A stretch of DNA of 64,000 nt, taken from Mycolicibacterium cosmeticum. GTDB taxonomy: Bacteria > Actinomycetota > Actinomycetes > Mycobacteriales > Mycobacteriaceae. The stretch covers positions 213,024 to 277,023 of the forward strand of contig JACPVS010000004.1 in NCBI GenBank assembly GCA_016197365.1. The letters are read 5' to 3'. A program made the translations under genes and the position numbers. This document shows, in pieces, positions 26,276-36,215 of this stretch. Within the stretch, counting starts at the first letter, position 1; every line of letters starts with the position of its first letter. The notes beneath the pieces are model-generated. The model made no database searches and was not told the origin of the DNA. It saw nothing but the letters and a program-made list of their open reading frames with translations.

Positions 26276-27538
26276 GTGACTTCCCTGACCGCCCCGGCGA
26301 CCTGGCCGGGCCATACCCGCGGATCGGCGGAGTACCGCAGACTGCTGGCGGCACTGTTCTGCGCGGGTGTCGCCACCTTCGCCCAGCTGTATTCGCCGCA
26401 AGCGGTCCTGCCGCTGATCGCCGCCGACCTGGGCACCGGCGCGGCACACGCCGCGTTGACGGTCTCGGCGGCCACCGTCGGCCTGGCGCTCGGTGTCATC
26501 CCGTGGTCCGTGCTCGCCGACCGGATCGGGCGGGTCCAGGCGATGACGATTTCCGTCGCGGCGGCAACGGTTCTCGGGCTGTTGGTGCCGTTCGCCCCCA
26601 CCGCGGGCCTGCTGCTCGGCGGCCGCCTGGTCGAAGGACTGATCCTGGGCGGCGTCCCCGCCGTCGCCATCGCGTATCTGACCGAGGAGATCGCGTCGGG
26701 GCACGCCGCCCGCGCCGCGGGCACCTACGTCGCCGGGACCACGATCGGCGGCCTGACCGGCCGCTTGGTCACCGGACCGATCGCACAGTACGCCGGCTGG
26801 CGTGCCGGAGTGCTCACCGTAGCGGTGTTATGCGCCTTGGCGGCAACGGCATTCGTCAAACTCGCCCCCCGCGCACAGGGCTTCACCCCGTCGCGCAGCC
26901 GCGATCTGGGTGCCAAGCTGCTGACCAACCTGCGCTCACCCCGGCAGCTGGTGCTGTTCAGTCAGGGCTTCCTGCTGATGGGCGGGTTCGTCGCGATGTA
27001 CAACTTCCTGGGCTTCCGCTTGATGGCGGCGCCGTTCCGGCTGCCGCAGACCCTGGTCAGTCTGGTGTTCCTGGCCTACCTGGCCGGCACATGGGCTTCG
27101 GCCCGCGCCGGAGTCGAAGCCGGCCGGTTCGGGCGCCGCACCGTGTTGCTCGCATCGACCGCGACCATGGTTGCCGGCACTGCAATCACCCTGAGCGACA
27201 ACATCTTCGCCGTGCTGGCCGGGTTGGTGCTCGCCACGGCCGGTTTCTTCGGGGCGCACTCCATCGCCTCTGGTTGGGTCGGGACGGCCGCCGCGGACAG
27301 CAAGGCGCAGGCGTCGTCGCTGTACAACCTCTGCTATTACGCCGGTTCCAGCGTCATCGGCTGGTTCGGTGGGGTGGCCTTCGACGCGGCCGGGTGGTCC
27401 GCGGTGGCCGGGACTGTCATCGGCTTGGCCGTCGTGTCCGGTCTGCTCGCCGCGGTGACGCTCAGAACAGCGGAAAGTCCTGACCGTACTCGGACTCCGG
27501 ACGCGGACCGAAGTAGCGCCGCTCCGATTCGTCGATGA
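26276..27538 (+). CDS. MFS transporter (YnfM-like exporter)
   Basis: 420 residues with 12 predicted membrane helices. The conserved loop 2-3 motif is [20 protein letters not shown]-terminal [19 protein letters not shown] and [21 protein letters not shown] resemble the YnfM/sugar- or drug-efflux group. GTG start. The C-terminal tail is Arg/Thr/Asp-rich. Its last 77 bases overlap the end of the convergent DUF1348 gene. Probably controlled by the LysR gene just upstream. Substrate unknown. Confidence 0.9.
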   Translation: MTSLTAPATWPGHTRGSAEYRRLLAALFCAGVATFAQLYSPQAVLPLIAADLGTGAAHAALTVSAATVGLALGVIPWSVLADRIGRVQAMTISVAAATVLGLLVPFAPTAGLLLGGRLVEGLILGGVPAVAIAYLTEEIASGHAARAAGTYVAGTTIGGLTGRLVTGPIAQYAGWRAGVLTVAVLCALAATAFVKLAPRAQGFTPSRSRDLGAKLLTNLRSPRQLVLFSQGFLLMGGFVAMYNFLGFRLMAAPFRLPQTLVSLVFLAYLAGTWASARAGVEAGRFGRRTVLLASTATMVAGTAITLSDNIFAVLAGLVLATAGFFGAHSIASGWVGTAAADSKAQASSLYNLCYYAGSSVIGWFGGVAFDAAGWSAVAGTVIGLAVVSGLLAAVTLRTAESPDRTRTPDADRSSAAPIRR

Positions 27539-28010
27539 CCACGTCGTTGATGCTGGCCTCCCGGCGGGCCATCAGTCCGTCGCCGGTGAACTGCCAGAGT
27601 TCATTGCCGTAGCTGCGGTGCCACTGCCCGCCGGTATCACTCCCCGAGTCGCTACGCTCCTGCCCGCCGGTATCACTCCCCGAGTCGCTACGCTCCTGCC
27701 CGCCGGCGCCGTCACGCCACTCGTATTGGAACCGCACGGCGATCCGGTCCTCGGTGAAGGACCAGAGGCCCTTGCGCAGGACGTAGTCGAGTTCGCGCTC
27801 CCACTTGGCGGTGAGGAACTCGACGATCTGCGACCGGCCCACGATGTGCAGATCGCGGTTGCGCCACTCCGAATCCGGGGTGTAGGCCAGGCTGACTCGC
27901 TGCGGGTCACGGGTGTTCCAGGCATCCTCGGCGGCCTGGACCTTCTGGATGGCTGTTTCCAGAGTGAAGGGCGGGAACGGCGGGCGTCCTTCGGAAGGCA
28001 CTGTGCTCAT
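27462..28010 (-). CDS. Nuclear transport factor 2-like protein (DUF1348) with repeat insertion
   Basis: 182 residues. The NTF2/SnoaL-like DUF1348 frame is clear: [73 protein letters not shown], and [28 protein letters not shown]. Between the last two blocks, where relatives have only a few residues, two copies of [12 protein letters not shown] are inserted in frame (about residues 103-126). The likely role is a small cytoplasmic binding or enzyme domain; function unknown. Its C-terminus overlaps the MFS gene by 77 bases. AAGGAGG lies very close to the ATG (one base). Confidence 0.88.
   Translation of the reverse strand: MSTVPSEGRPPFPPFTLETAIQKVQAAEDAWNTRDPQRVSLAYTPDSEWRNRDLHIVGRSQIVEFLTAKWERELDYVLRKGLWSFTEDRIAVRFQYEWRDGAGGQERSDSGSDTGGQERSDSGSDTGGQWHRSYGNELWQFTGDGLMARREASINDVVIDESERRYFGPRPESEYGQDFPLF
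27625..27707. repeat. 36-bp tandem repeat inside DUF1348 gene (2.3 copies)
   Basis: Two identical 36-base units (27625-27660 and 27661-27696), then 11 bases of a third. The length is a multiple of three, so the reading frame is kept. The unit contains GTCGCTACGCTCC, which also occurs at 38914. Confidence 0.95.
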
Positions 28011-28045
28011 GCCTCCTTTCTACTTGTCTAACCTAGTGGCCTATC

Positions 28046-29281
<1,236 letters not shown>

Positions 29282-29286
29282 GAACC

Positions 29287-30072
29287 GTGGAACTGTCGGG
29301 TGCCTGGAACTTTCGAGACGTCGCCGAGCAGACCGGGATTCGTCCCGGCCTGCTCTACCGCGCGAGCGAGCTGAGCAGGCTCACCGACGACGGCGGGCAA
29401 CGGCTCGTCGACCTCGGCATCCTCGACATCGCCGACCTGCGTTCGCACCGTGAGGTCGAGCGCCGCGGGCCCGGGCAGGTGCCCGGTGGGGTCGAGGTGC
29501 ATCTGCTGCCGTTCCACTTCGCCGACGACAGCGAACAGGATGCCCCGCACGAGTCGACGTTCCAGCGGGTGATGTCCGAGTCCCCGGCCGACGAAGACGT
29601 CGCCGAGTCGGCCAAGCGCTACATGGCCGAGGTGTACGAGGAGTTCCCCGCCCTGCCGGGTGCGCAGACCGCGGTGCGACAGGTCATCACCATGCTCGCC
29701 GACAGCCGTCCGGTGCTGGCGCACTGCTTCGCGGGCAAGGACCGCACCGGGTTCACCGTGGCCACCGTGCTGGAGGCCGTCGGCATCGACCGCGACGCCA
29801 TCCTGACCGACTTCCTGCGCAGCAACGACGCCATCGCTCCGCTGCGCGAGCGGATCCTCGAACAGGTCCGGGACCGGGCCGGCGAATCCGCCGAGGTGAT
29901 CACGTTCGCCGAGGCACGTCTCACCGACGAGGTGCTCGGGGTGCGCGAGGAGTACCTGGACGCGGCCTGGCGGGTGCGCGACGAGAAGTACGGATCGATC
30001 GGCGGGTTCCTGGACGTCGCCGAGGTCACCCCGGAGCAGATCGAGCGGTTACGCGCGGTCCTGCGCGGCTGA
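29287..30072 (+). CDS. ptpB: Tyrosine/phosphoinositide phosphatase, PtpB family
   Basis: 261 residues. The P-loop is HCFAGKDRTGFTVATV with nucleophile Cys147, Lys151, Asp152 and Arg153, the CxxxKDR signature of MptpB, which acts on phosphotyrosine, phosphoserine/threonine and phosphoinositides. N-terminal GAWNFRDVAEQTGIRPGLLYRASELSRLT is also typical. No classical signal peptide. GTG start with TAGGA upstream. It forms an operon with fadE2. In M. tuberculosis the protein is exported into host cells; in a free-living relative the role is unclear. The palindrome at 30079 follows its stop. Confidence 0.93.
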   Translation: MELSGAWNFRDVAEQTGIRPGLLYRASELSRLTDDGGQRLVDLGILDIADLRSHREVERRGPGQVPGGVEVHLLPFHFADDSEQDAPHESTFQRVMSESPADEDVAESAKRYMAEVYEEFPALPGAQTAVRQVITMLADSRPVLAHCFAGKDRTGFTVATVLEAVGIDRDAILTDFLRSNDAIAPLRERILEQVRDRAGESAEVITFAEARLTDEVLGVREEYLDAAWRVRDEKYGSIGGFLDVAEVTPEQIERLRAVLRG

Positions 30073-30078
30073 CTTCGG

Positions 30079-30145
30079 CGCGCCGACGCTACGGTTCTTG
30101 ACGTGAAATCGGTCGTTTCGCACCAGAAACCGTAGTCTCGGCGCG
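30079..30145. repeat. Imperfect long palindrome between convergent genes
   Basis: CGCGCCGACGCTACGGTT (30079-30096) pairs with AACCGTAGTCTCGGCGCG (30128-30145), 16 of 18 positions. The inner part has a GTGAAA...TTTCGCAC partial pairing. It fills the gap between ptpB and the DUF456 gene and may be a terminator or a dispersed palindromic element. Confidence 0.75.
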
Positions 30146-30152
30146 TGTCTGG

Positions 30153-30635
30153 TCACCAGACCAGAACGGCGACGGCCCAGGTGATGGTCGCCAGCAGCGC
30201 CCCGGTGAACTCGACCCCGACCGACAGCGCGACGCCTTTGAGCGCATGCACCGTCGAGGCCCAGGCGCGGCGCTGATCCCGGCGCTTGGCCAACTCCGCC
30301 AGGTACACCCCGAGGATGAAGCCGAGCACCAGGCCCAGCACCGGCACCACGAAGAACCCGATGACACCGAGCACCGCACCGGCCACCAGGCTCAAGGTGC
30401 CGACCTCGGCCTGGCGCATGCGGCGCACCGGCCAGGTGTACTTGATCACTTCCGTGGCGATGAACAACGCCACCGCGATCCCCAGCGTCACCCAGCCGAC
30501 GGTGGTCTGTTCCACCAGGGCCCACACCGTGATGGCCGCGAGCACCAGCAGGCCGCCGGGCAGGATCGGTATCACGATGCCGGCCAACCCGATGGCGATG
30601 ACCAGCGCGACCAGGATGACGCCGAGGGTGCTCAC
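30153..30635 (-). CDS. DUF456 integral membrane protein
   Basis: 160 residues, strongly hydrophobic. The DUF456 pattern is plain: GLAGIVIPILPGGLLVLAAITVWAL at the N-terminus, then GWVTLGIAVALFIATEVIKY, GAVLGVIGFFVVPVLGLVLGFILGVYLAEL and ALKGVALSVGVEFTGALLATITWAVAVLVW. About five to six helices. The family is small, Gly-rich and of unknown function. It follows the quinone oxidoreductase gene... in reverse order on the map it lies nine bases beyond that gene's stop but is transcribed toward ptpB, so it may have its own promoter within the 3' end of that gene's neighbourhood. Confidence 0.88.
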   Translation of the reverse strand: MSTLGVILVALVIAIGLAGIVIPILPGGLLVLAAITVWALVEQTTVGWVTLGIAVALFIATEVIKYTWPVRRMRQAEVGTLSLVAGAVLGVIGFFVVPVLGLVLGFILGVYLAELAKRRDQRRAWASTVHALKGVALSVGVEFTGALLATITWAVAVLVW

Positions 30636-30644
30636 GCCATCAAT

Positions 30645-31610
30645 CTACGGAACCAGGACGAGCTTGCCCCGAATCTTGCCGTCGGCCAATGCCTGCAGAC
30701 CCACCGCGCCGTCGGCCAGCGGGTAGACCACCGGCGCGGGTGGACGCATTCCGGCGGCCACCAGCTCCGCCAACCCGGCGCCGACCTCGGCCTGCGCGGC
30801 CGGGGACTGCCGGACGAATTCACCCCATCCGACGCCGACCACGCTGGCGTTGCGCAGCAGCAACCGGTTCACCTTGACCGTCGGAATACCTTGTCCGGCA
30901 GCGAAACCGATGACCAGCAGCCGCCCCTCGGGGGCGAGTGTCCGGATCGCGTCGTCGAATGCGTCACCGCCGACGGGATCCACCACCACGTCGACGCCGC
31001 GGCCGCCGGTCGCGTCCAGCACGGCCTGCTTCCAGCCTCCGGTCAACGGCAGCACGACGTCGGCCCCGACACTCGACACGAAGTCCAGCGCTTCGGGCCG
31101 GTGCACCAGGGCCACCACGCGGGCACCGAGCGCCTTGGCGATCTGGATGCTCGCCACCCCGATGCCACCGGCGGAGCCCAGCACCAGCACCGTCTCGCCG
31201 GCCCGCAACGCGGCCCGGCGCTGCAGCGCGAAGTACATCGTGTAGTAGTTGCCCAGCAGGGCAGCGGCCGACGCATCGTCCACGCCTTCGGGAGTCGGCA
31301 CCACGCTCGACGGCGGCACCGCCACCTGCTCGGCATAGCCGCCCAGCATCGCGAACGCCGAAACACGCTGCCCGACAACGAACTCCGACCCGGCGGGGGC
31401 CGAACGCACGGTACCGGCCACCTCCATCCCCGGAGTGAACGGCGGTTCCAGCCGCAACTGGTATTCGCCGCGCAGCAACAACAGATCGGGGAAGCAGACC
31501 CCGGCCGCGCCGACGTCGATGATCACCGAGTCCGCGGATACAGGATCATCGACGTCGATGTAGGCCAGCCCTTCGGTACCCGTCAGGGCTTGTGCGACAA
31601 GCGCTTTCAT
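30645..31610 (-). CDS. Zinc-free quinone oxidoreductase / MDR NADPH oxidoreductase
   Basis: 321 residues from the ATG at 31610, which overlaps the stop of the SDR gene as ATGA. MDR frame: PGMEVAGTVRSAPAGSEFVVGQRV, nucleotide site VLVLGSAGGIGVASIQIAKALGARVVAL (the AAxGGVG-type motif of quinone oxidoreductases), and VVVDPVGGDAFDDAIRTL. There is no structural zinc lobe. It reduces quinone or enoyl-type substrates with NADPH. It is the second gene of an operon with the SDR, the same pair as Rv0148-Rv0149 as I recall. Confidence 0.9.
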   Translation of the reverse strand: MKALVAQALTGTEGLAYIDVDDPVSADSVIIDVGAAGVCFPDLLLLRGEYQLRLEPPFTPGMEVAGTVRSAPAGSEFVVGQRVSAFAMLGGYAEQVAVPPSSVVPTPEGVDDASAAALLGNYYTMYFALQRRAALRAGETVLVLGSAGGIGVASIQIAKALGARVVALVHRPEALDFVSSVGADVVLPLTGGWKQAVLDATGGRGVDVVVDPVGGDAFDDAIRTLAPEGRLLVIGFAAGQGIPTVKVNRLLLRNASVVGVGWGEFVRQSPAAQAEVGAGLAELVAAGMRPPAPVVYPLADGAVGLQALADGKIRGKLVLVP

Positions 31611-32470
31611 CCGAGCTTGAAGCTCGCCGCCTGGGCCGCGGACAGGTCGGTGATCTCGCCCCACTTGCCGGCGATCTCGTCCACCGACGGCACCTCGGTG
31701 AAGGTGACACCCTCGTTCTGGAACAGCGCGGTGCGCTGCACCTTGCCGCCACCGACGATGAACACCGAATCGGTGTCCGGCAGTTCCTCGGTCATCAGGT
31801 AGGCGACGACGGGCGCCACGTATTCCGGGGTCAGCTTCTCGAAGACCTCGGGCGGCAGGATGTCCTGCGTCATCCGGGTGGCCGCGATCGGCGCGACGGC
31901 GTTGGTCTTGATGTTGTACTTGGCGCCTTCCTGGGCCAGCGTGTTGATCAGGCCGACCAGGCCGAGCTTGGCGGCACCGTAGTTGGCCTGGCCGAAGTTG
32001 CCGAACAGGCCGCTGGTGGAGGTGGCGACGACGACCCGGCCGAAGCTCTGCTCGCGGAAGTGCGGCCAGGCCGCACGGATGACGTTGTAGCCGCCGTACA
32101 GGTGCACCTTCAGCACCGCGTCCCACTGCTCGAAGGTCATCTTGTGGAAGGTGCCGTCGCGCAGGATGCCCGCGTTGCTCACCACGCCGTCGACCTTGCC
32201 GAACTCGTCGATGGCGGTCTTGATGATGTTCTCCGCACCCGCGGACTCGGCGACGCTGTCGTAGTTGGCGACGGCACGGCCTCCGGCGGCCTTGATCTCG
32301 TCGACCACCTCGTCGGCCATGTTGTGGCCGGCTCCGGACCCGTCACGGGCGCCGCCGAGGTCGTTGACGACGACGCTGGCGCCTTCACGGGCGAGCGTCA
32401 GCGCGTATTCACGACCCAGTCCGCCACCGGCTCCGGTGACGACGACAACGCGATCCTGCACTCCGGGCAT
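31607..32470 (-). CDS. SDR, HSD17B4/MFE-like 3-hydroxyacyl-CoA dehydrogenase type
   Basis: 287 residues from the ATG at 32470, with GAGAGG upstream. VVVTGAGGGLGREYALTLAREGASVVVNDLGG is the N-terminal cofactor motif seen in peroxisomal multifunctional-enzyme dehydrogenase domains; VSNAGILRDGTFHKMTFEQWD and NYGAAKLGLVGLINTLAQEG hold the catalytic Tyr-Lys; APIAATRMTQDILP follows. Probably a 3-hydroxyacyl-CoA dehydrogenase of beta-oxidation (Rv0148-like). Coupled to the quinone oxidoreductase. A palindrome over the -10 lies about 50 bases upstream. Confidence 0.92.
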   Translation of the reverse strand: MPGVQDRVVVVTGAGGGLGREYALTLAREGASVVVNDLGGARDGSGAGHNMADEVVDEIKAAGGRAVANYDSVAESAGAENIIKTAIDEFGKVDGVVSNAGILRDGTFHKMTFEQWDAVLKVHLYGGYNVIRAAWPHFREQSFGRVVVATSTSGLFGNFGQANYGAAKLGLVGLINTLAQEGAKYNIKTNAVAPIAATRMTQDILPPEVFEKLTPEYVAPVVAYLMTEELPDTDSVFIVGGGKVQRTALFQNEGVTFTEVPSVDEIAGKWGEITDLSAAQAASFKLG

Positions 32471-32493
32471 GGGATTCCTCTCAAGGGTTTTCT

Positions 32494-32530
32494 GTCCGGC
32501 TGTCGGACGACAACCTTCTGTATACGGAAG
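32494..32530. promoter_or_regulatory. Candidate operator upstream of the SDR-oxidoreductase operon
   Basis: CTTCTGTATACGGAAG (32515-32530) is symmetric at 14 of 16 positions and contains, on the minus strand, TATACA as a possible -10. GTCCG (32494-32498) pairs with CGGAC (32504-32508) in the would-be leader. Confidence 0.45.
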
Positions 32531-32683
32531 TCGGTTCGCCGGCGGTAGACCGGGTCCGCCGAGGGTTTGTTTCTGCCAACCGCCGAACAATTGCCGCCAT
32601 CGGGATTACCTCGCTGACCTGTGCGTTTTACCTACCAGAGGGCGCGAAAGCCCCCTGAGACTCAGCGAGAAAGAGGAGCGATC

Positions 32684-32851
32684 ATGAAGAAGTTGGGTAT
32701 CGCAGGAATCGTCACCAGCGGCCTGGCGGCCGCCGTCGTCGGGCTGGCTGCTCCGGCTGCCGCCGATATCAGCCATCACGACTGGATCTACGACATCCAG
32801 CCGCACGCGACGGCCCCGCAGGTCGACACGACGGTTCATCAGAGCCACTGA
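32684..32851 (+). CDS. Small secreted protein, 55 residues
   Basis: ATG at 32684 with AAGAGGAG five bases upstream; an in-frame upstream ATG at 32621 has no such site. Signal peptide MKKLGIAGIVTSGLAAAVVG with cleavage after APAAA (about residue 27). The mature part is only about 28 residues, starts with DISHHDWIY and is His-rich (five to six His), which could bind metal. Its signal peptide closely resembles that of the protein at 59094. A strong terminator follows 15 bases after the stop. Function unknown. Confidence 0.8.
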   Translation: MKKLGIAGIVTSGLAAAVVGLAAPAAADISHHDWIYDIQPHATAPQVDTTVHQSH

Positions 32852-32866
32852 CGCAGCGACGAAATC

Positions 32867-32895
32867 GGGGGCACTCGCACGAGTGCCCCCTTTTT
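32867..32895. terminator. Hairpin terminator with T-tract
   Basis: GGGGGCACTCG (32867-32877) pairs perfectly with CGAGTGCCCCC (32880-32890), then five T. It serves the small secreted protein gene and may also stop the convergent aldehyde dehydrogenase transcript. Confidence 0.85.
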
Positions 32896-32901
32896 CGTGC
32901 G

Positions 32902-34311
32902 TCAGAAGATCTTGCGGGCCAGTTTCCATGCCTTCTCGGTGTAGGGCGGGTAGATCATCTTGGCCAGGTCGGGCCGGGTCGGCTTGGTCAGTACCGACTT
33001 GCGGTGGCTGAACTCCTCGAACCCGAAGCGCCCGTGATAGGCACCGATGCCGGACGGCCCGACCCCACCGAACGGCAGCCGGGTGGTCGCGAAGTGGAAG
33101 ATCAGGTGGTTGACCACCATGCCGCCGGCCGGCACGTCCCGGATGACCCGTTCCCGGGTGTCCTTGGATTTGGTGAACAGGTAGGCCGCCAAGGGCTTGG
33201 GCCGCGCGTTGACGAAATCGATTGCCGCGTCCAGGTTTTGGACGGTGACGATGGGCAGGATGGGGCCGAAGATCTCGTCGGTCATCAGGGGCTCGTCGAG
33301 ACCGGGATCGACGACGACGGTCGCGTCGATCTCGACCGCTTCGGCATCGGTTCCGCCGCCGATCACCACCTCACCGGTGGTGACGGCGAGCGCGCCGGCC
33401 AGCCGATCGAAGTGTCGACGATTCACGATCCGCTTACCGCCCGCGGCCTCGGCCTCGAACGCCGTCACCGCCTGCTTGATCCCGGCGACCAGTTCATCGC
33501 GGATGCTCGCGTCGGCCAGCACGTAATCGGGGGCGATGCAGATCTGGCCGGAGTTGATCAGTTTGGTCCACGCGATGCGCTTGGCGGCCACCGCGATGTC
33601 GGCGTCGGCGGCGACGATGACCGGGCTCTTGCCACCGAGCTCGAGCGTCACCGGTGTCAGGTGCGCGGCCGCACTCTGATAAACCTTGCGGCCGACCTCG
33701 GTGCCGCCGGTGAAGCACAGCTTGTCGAAACCCTGCTCGATGAGTTCCTGGCTGACCGCGCCGTCGCCCTCAACCACCACGACGGCGCGCGGATCCAGAT
33801 AGCGCGGCACCAACTCGGCCATCAGCGCCGAGGACGCCGGGGCGACTTCCGACGGTTTGAGGACGACGGTGTTGCCCGCGGCGATGGCGCCGACTGCGGG
33901 GCCGAGGGTCAACGCGAACGGAAAGTTCCACGCACCGATGACCAGCACGGTGCCGAACGGCTCGTACTCGATCCAGCCGCGGCCCGGCAGCTGCGAGAAC
34001 TCCAGGCGCCGGTATTTACGGCGGGACCACTTGCCGACATTCTTGGCCGCGTCGCCGGCCTCGGCGGCCACGCTGGCGACATCGGCGAGCCAGGCCTCGA
34101 ACGGCTGGCGGCCGAGGTCCTCATCGAGCGCGGCGGCGATGGCCAACTCGTTGTCGGTCACGAGCTTCTGCAGGGCCAGCAGTTGCTCTTTGCGCCACCG
34201 CACATCGCGGGTGCGGCCGCTGGCGAAAGCCTTCCGGACGTCGGCGACGATCGCCGGGATGTCGGGAGCCGCGACCGCGGCGGCCTCCGGTGTCGCATCA
34301 GTAGTGGTCAC
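32902..34311 (-). CDS. NAD-dependent aldehyde dehydrogenase
   Basis: 469 residues, class 3-like length. Motifs: GAWNFPFALTLGPAVGAIAAGNTVVLKPSE (Asn and Lys), FTGGTEVGRKVYQSAA, catalytic Glu in LELGGKSPVI, and nucleophile Cys in SGQICIAPDYVL. The C-terminus FEEFSHRKSVLTKP is typical of fatty aldehyde dehydrogenases of this class. It oxidises an aldehyde to a carboxylate, a likely partner to the lipid enzymes around it. GTG start at 34311. It matches Rv0147 in its place beside the SAM methyltransferase. An AACCA-N2-TGGTT operator-like site overlaps its promoter. Confidence 0.93.
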   Translation of the reverse strand: MTTTDATPEAAAVAAPDIPAIVADVRKAFASGRTRDVRWRKEQLLALQKLVTDNELAIAAALDEDLGRQPFEAWLADVASVAAEAGDAAKNVGKWSRRKYRRLEFSQLPGRGWIEYEPFGTVLVIGAWNFPFALTLGPAVGAIAAGNTVVLKPSEVAPASSALMAELVPRYLDPRAVVVVEGDGAVSQELIEQGFDKLCFTGGTEVGRKVYQSAAAHLTPVTLELGGKSPVIVAADADIAVAAKRIAWTKLINSGQICIAPDYVLADASIRDELVAGIKQAVTAFEAEAAGGKRIVNRRHFDRLAGALAVTTGEVVIGGGTDAEAVEIDATVVVDPGLDEPLMTDEIFGPILPIVTVQNLDAAIDFVNARPKPLAAYLFTKSKDTRERVIRDVPAGGMVVNHLIFHFATTRLPFGGVGPSGIGAYHGRFGFEEFSHRKSVLTKPTRPDLAKMIYPPYTEKAWKLARKIF

Positions 34312-34346
34312 GAGCGGGACGTCCTTCCGAATGAGGGATGCCCCGA

Positions 34347-34363
34347 ATACTAACCACTTGGTT
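34347..34363 (-). promoter_or_regulatory. Promoter -10 with overlapping TetR-type operator
   Basis: AACCA-CT-TGGTT (34352-34363) is a perfect inverted repeat; on the minus strand a TAGTAT -10 (34347-34352) abuts it, about 36 bases before the aldehyde dehydrogenase start. It looks like a repressor site of the same type as 11591-11606. Confidence 0.5.
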
Positions 34364-34385
34364 GGGCGCTCAGAAGGGGCAACCG

Positions 34386-35393
<1,008 letters not shown>

Positions 35394-35420
35394 TTAGCTA
35401 TGCGCTGGCGTTGCCGGCAG

Positions 35421-36083
35421 TTACTTCCCGAGTGACCACAGCTTGTTAGCCAACAACAGTTCGAACTTCTCGATGACGCGTTCCAGATCCTCATACGAGC
35501 CGACATAGCCGGCGTAGAAGCCCATGCCCCACATGACGGCAACCAAGAGCTCCACGAGGGTCTCCACGTCGGTGTCGGTGGTTAGCTCGTTGTTGTCGAT
35601 CGCCTCTTGGACCGCCCACGACACGAAGGCCCGGGAACTGGTCAGCGAATCGTGGGGCTCCTGGGCCAGCTCGGGATGACGCTGCGACTCCAGAACGGAC
35701 GTCACCAGGAAGGCCGCCACCGAGCGATCCCTGTTGTCCGTCTGCATGACCACCGAGAAGAAAGTCGACAGCCTGGCCAACAATGTGGGCTGGGCCTTGG
35801 CCTTCTCGAAGCCGGCCCCGACCACCATCGCGTTGGTCTGCTCGATGACCTCGCGGTACAGGACGCGCTTGCTCTCGAAGTAGTGATTGATGGCCGGCCT
35901 GGTGAGGTCCGAACGGATGGCAATGGCCTGAAAGGTCGCCGCGTCATAGCCGAGTTCGCTGAACACGCCGCGCGCAGCATGCAGGATACGCTCACGCGTA
36001 TCTGCGGCTTTGGCTGCAGGCGGGCGGCCCGGTCCTCTGCTGGCTATGTGCGGCACAGTCAAATTGTGCCACAGTCCACCCAT
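35421..36083 (-). CDS. TetR family regulator (Rv0144-like position)
   Basis: 220 residues. A GRPP-type basic arm (SRGPGRPPAAKAADTRERIL) precedes the helix-turn-helix (AATFQAIAIRSDLTRPAINHYFESKRVLY) at about 40-70. The ATG at 36083 is supported by a promoter (TTGTCA-N17-GATAGT) whose -10 ends nine bases upstream, which would give a leaderless or near-leaderless mRNA. A GTG at 36056 is the alternative. It sits beside the methyltransferase gene, as Rv0144 does to Rv0145 in M. tuberculosis as I remember. An inverted repeat lies within its first codons. Confidence 0.88.
   Translation of the reverse strand: MGGLWHNLTVPHIASRGPGRPPAAKAADTRERILHAARGVFSELGYDAATFQAIAIRSDLTRPAINHYFESKRVLYREVIEQTNAMVVGAGFEKAKAQPTLLARLSTFFSVVMQTDNRDRSVAAFLVTSVLESQRHPELAQEPHDSLTSSRAFVSWAVQEAIDNNELTTDTDVETLVELLVAVMWGMGFYAGYVGSYEDLERVIEKFELLLANKLWSLGK
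36052..36070. promoter_or_regulatory. Inverted repeat GGCACA-N7-TGTGCC in the 5' end of TetR gene
   Basis: Perfect 6-base arms at 36052-36057 and 36065-36070, downstream of the predicted transcription start and inside the first codons of the TetR gene. Candidate autoregulatory roadblock operator. Confidence 0.45.
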
Positions 36084-36092
36084 CTCACTACG

Positions 36093-36121
36093 ACTATCTT
36101 GGCTAAACGGTTATCTGACAA
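36093..36121 (-). promoter_or_regulatory. Promoter TTGTCA-N17-GATAGT for TetR gene
   Basis: On the minus strand TTGTCA (36116-36121) and GATAGT (36093-36098) with a 17-base spacer. The -10 ends nine bases before the ATG at 36083, so the transcript should be leaderless or nearly so. Confidence 0.6.
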
Positions 36122-36215
36122 TCCCATCCAGCAAACGCCGCGTACGGTAGCTCTGTCCGTCGGACGGGCGCCGCTCGGGGAAATCTCTGGACAGACCGAA
36201 CTAAGGTGTCCAACC

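Noticed and set aside
27625..27707. CRISPR-like array
   Set aside because: The 36-base units are directly abutting with no spacers, and they are coding in frame.
30246..31802. 518-codon open frame on the + strand opposite DUF456, quinone oxidoreductase and SDR genes
   Set aside because: Composition is His/Arg/Gly-rich without any domain, and the opposite strand carries three well-marked genes. It is a GC-driven shadow; the same holds for long frames at 862-1836 (+), 1346-2500 (-), 2689-3510 (+), 25036-26724 (-), 33004-34353 (+) and 60592-62079 (+).
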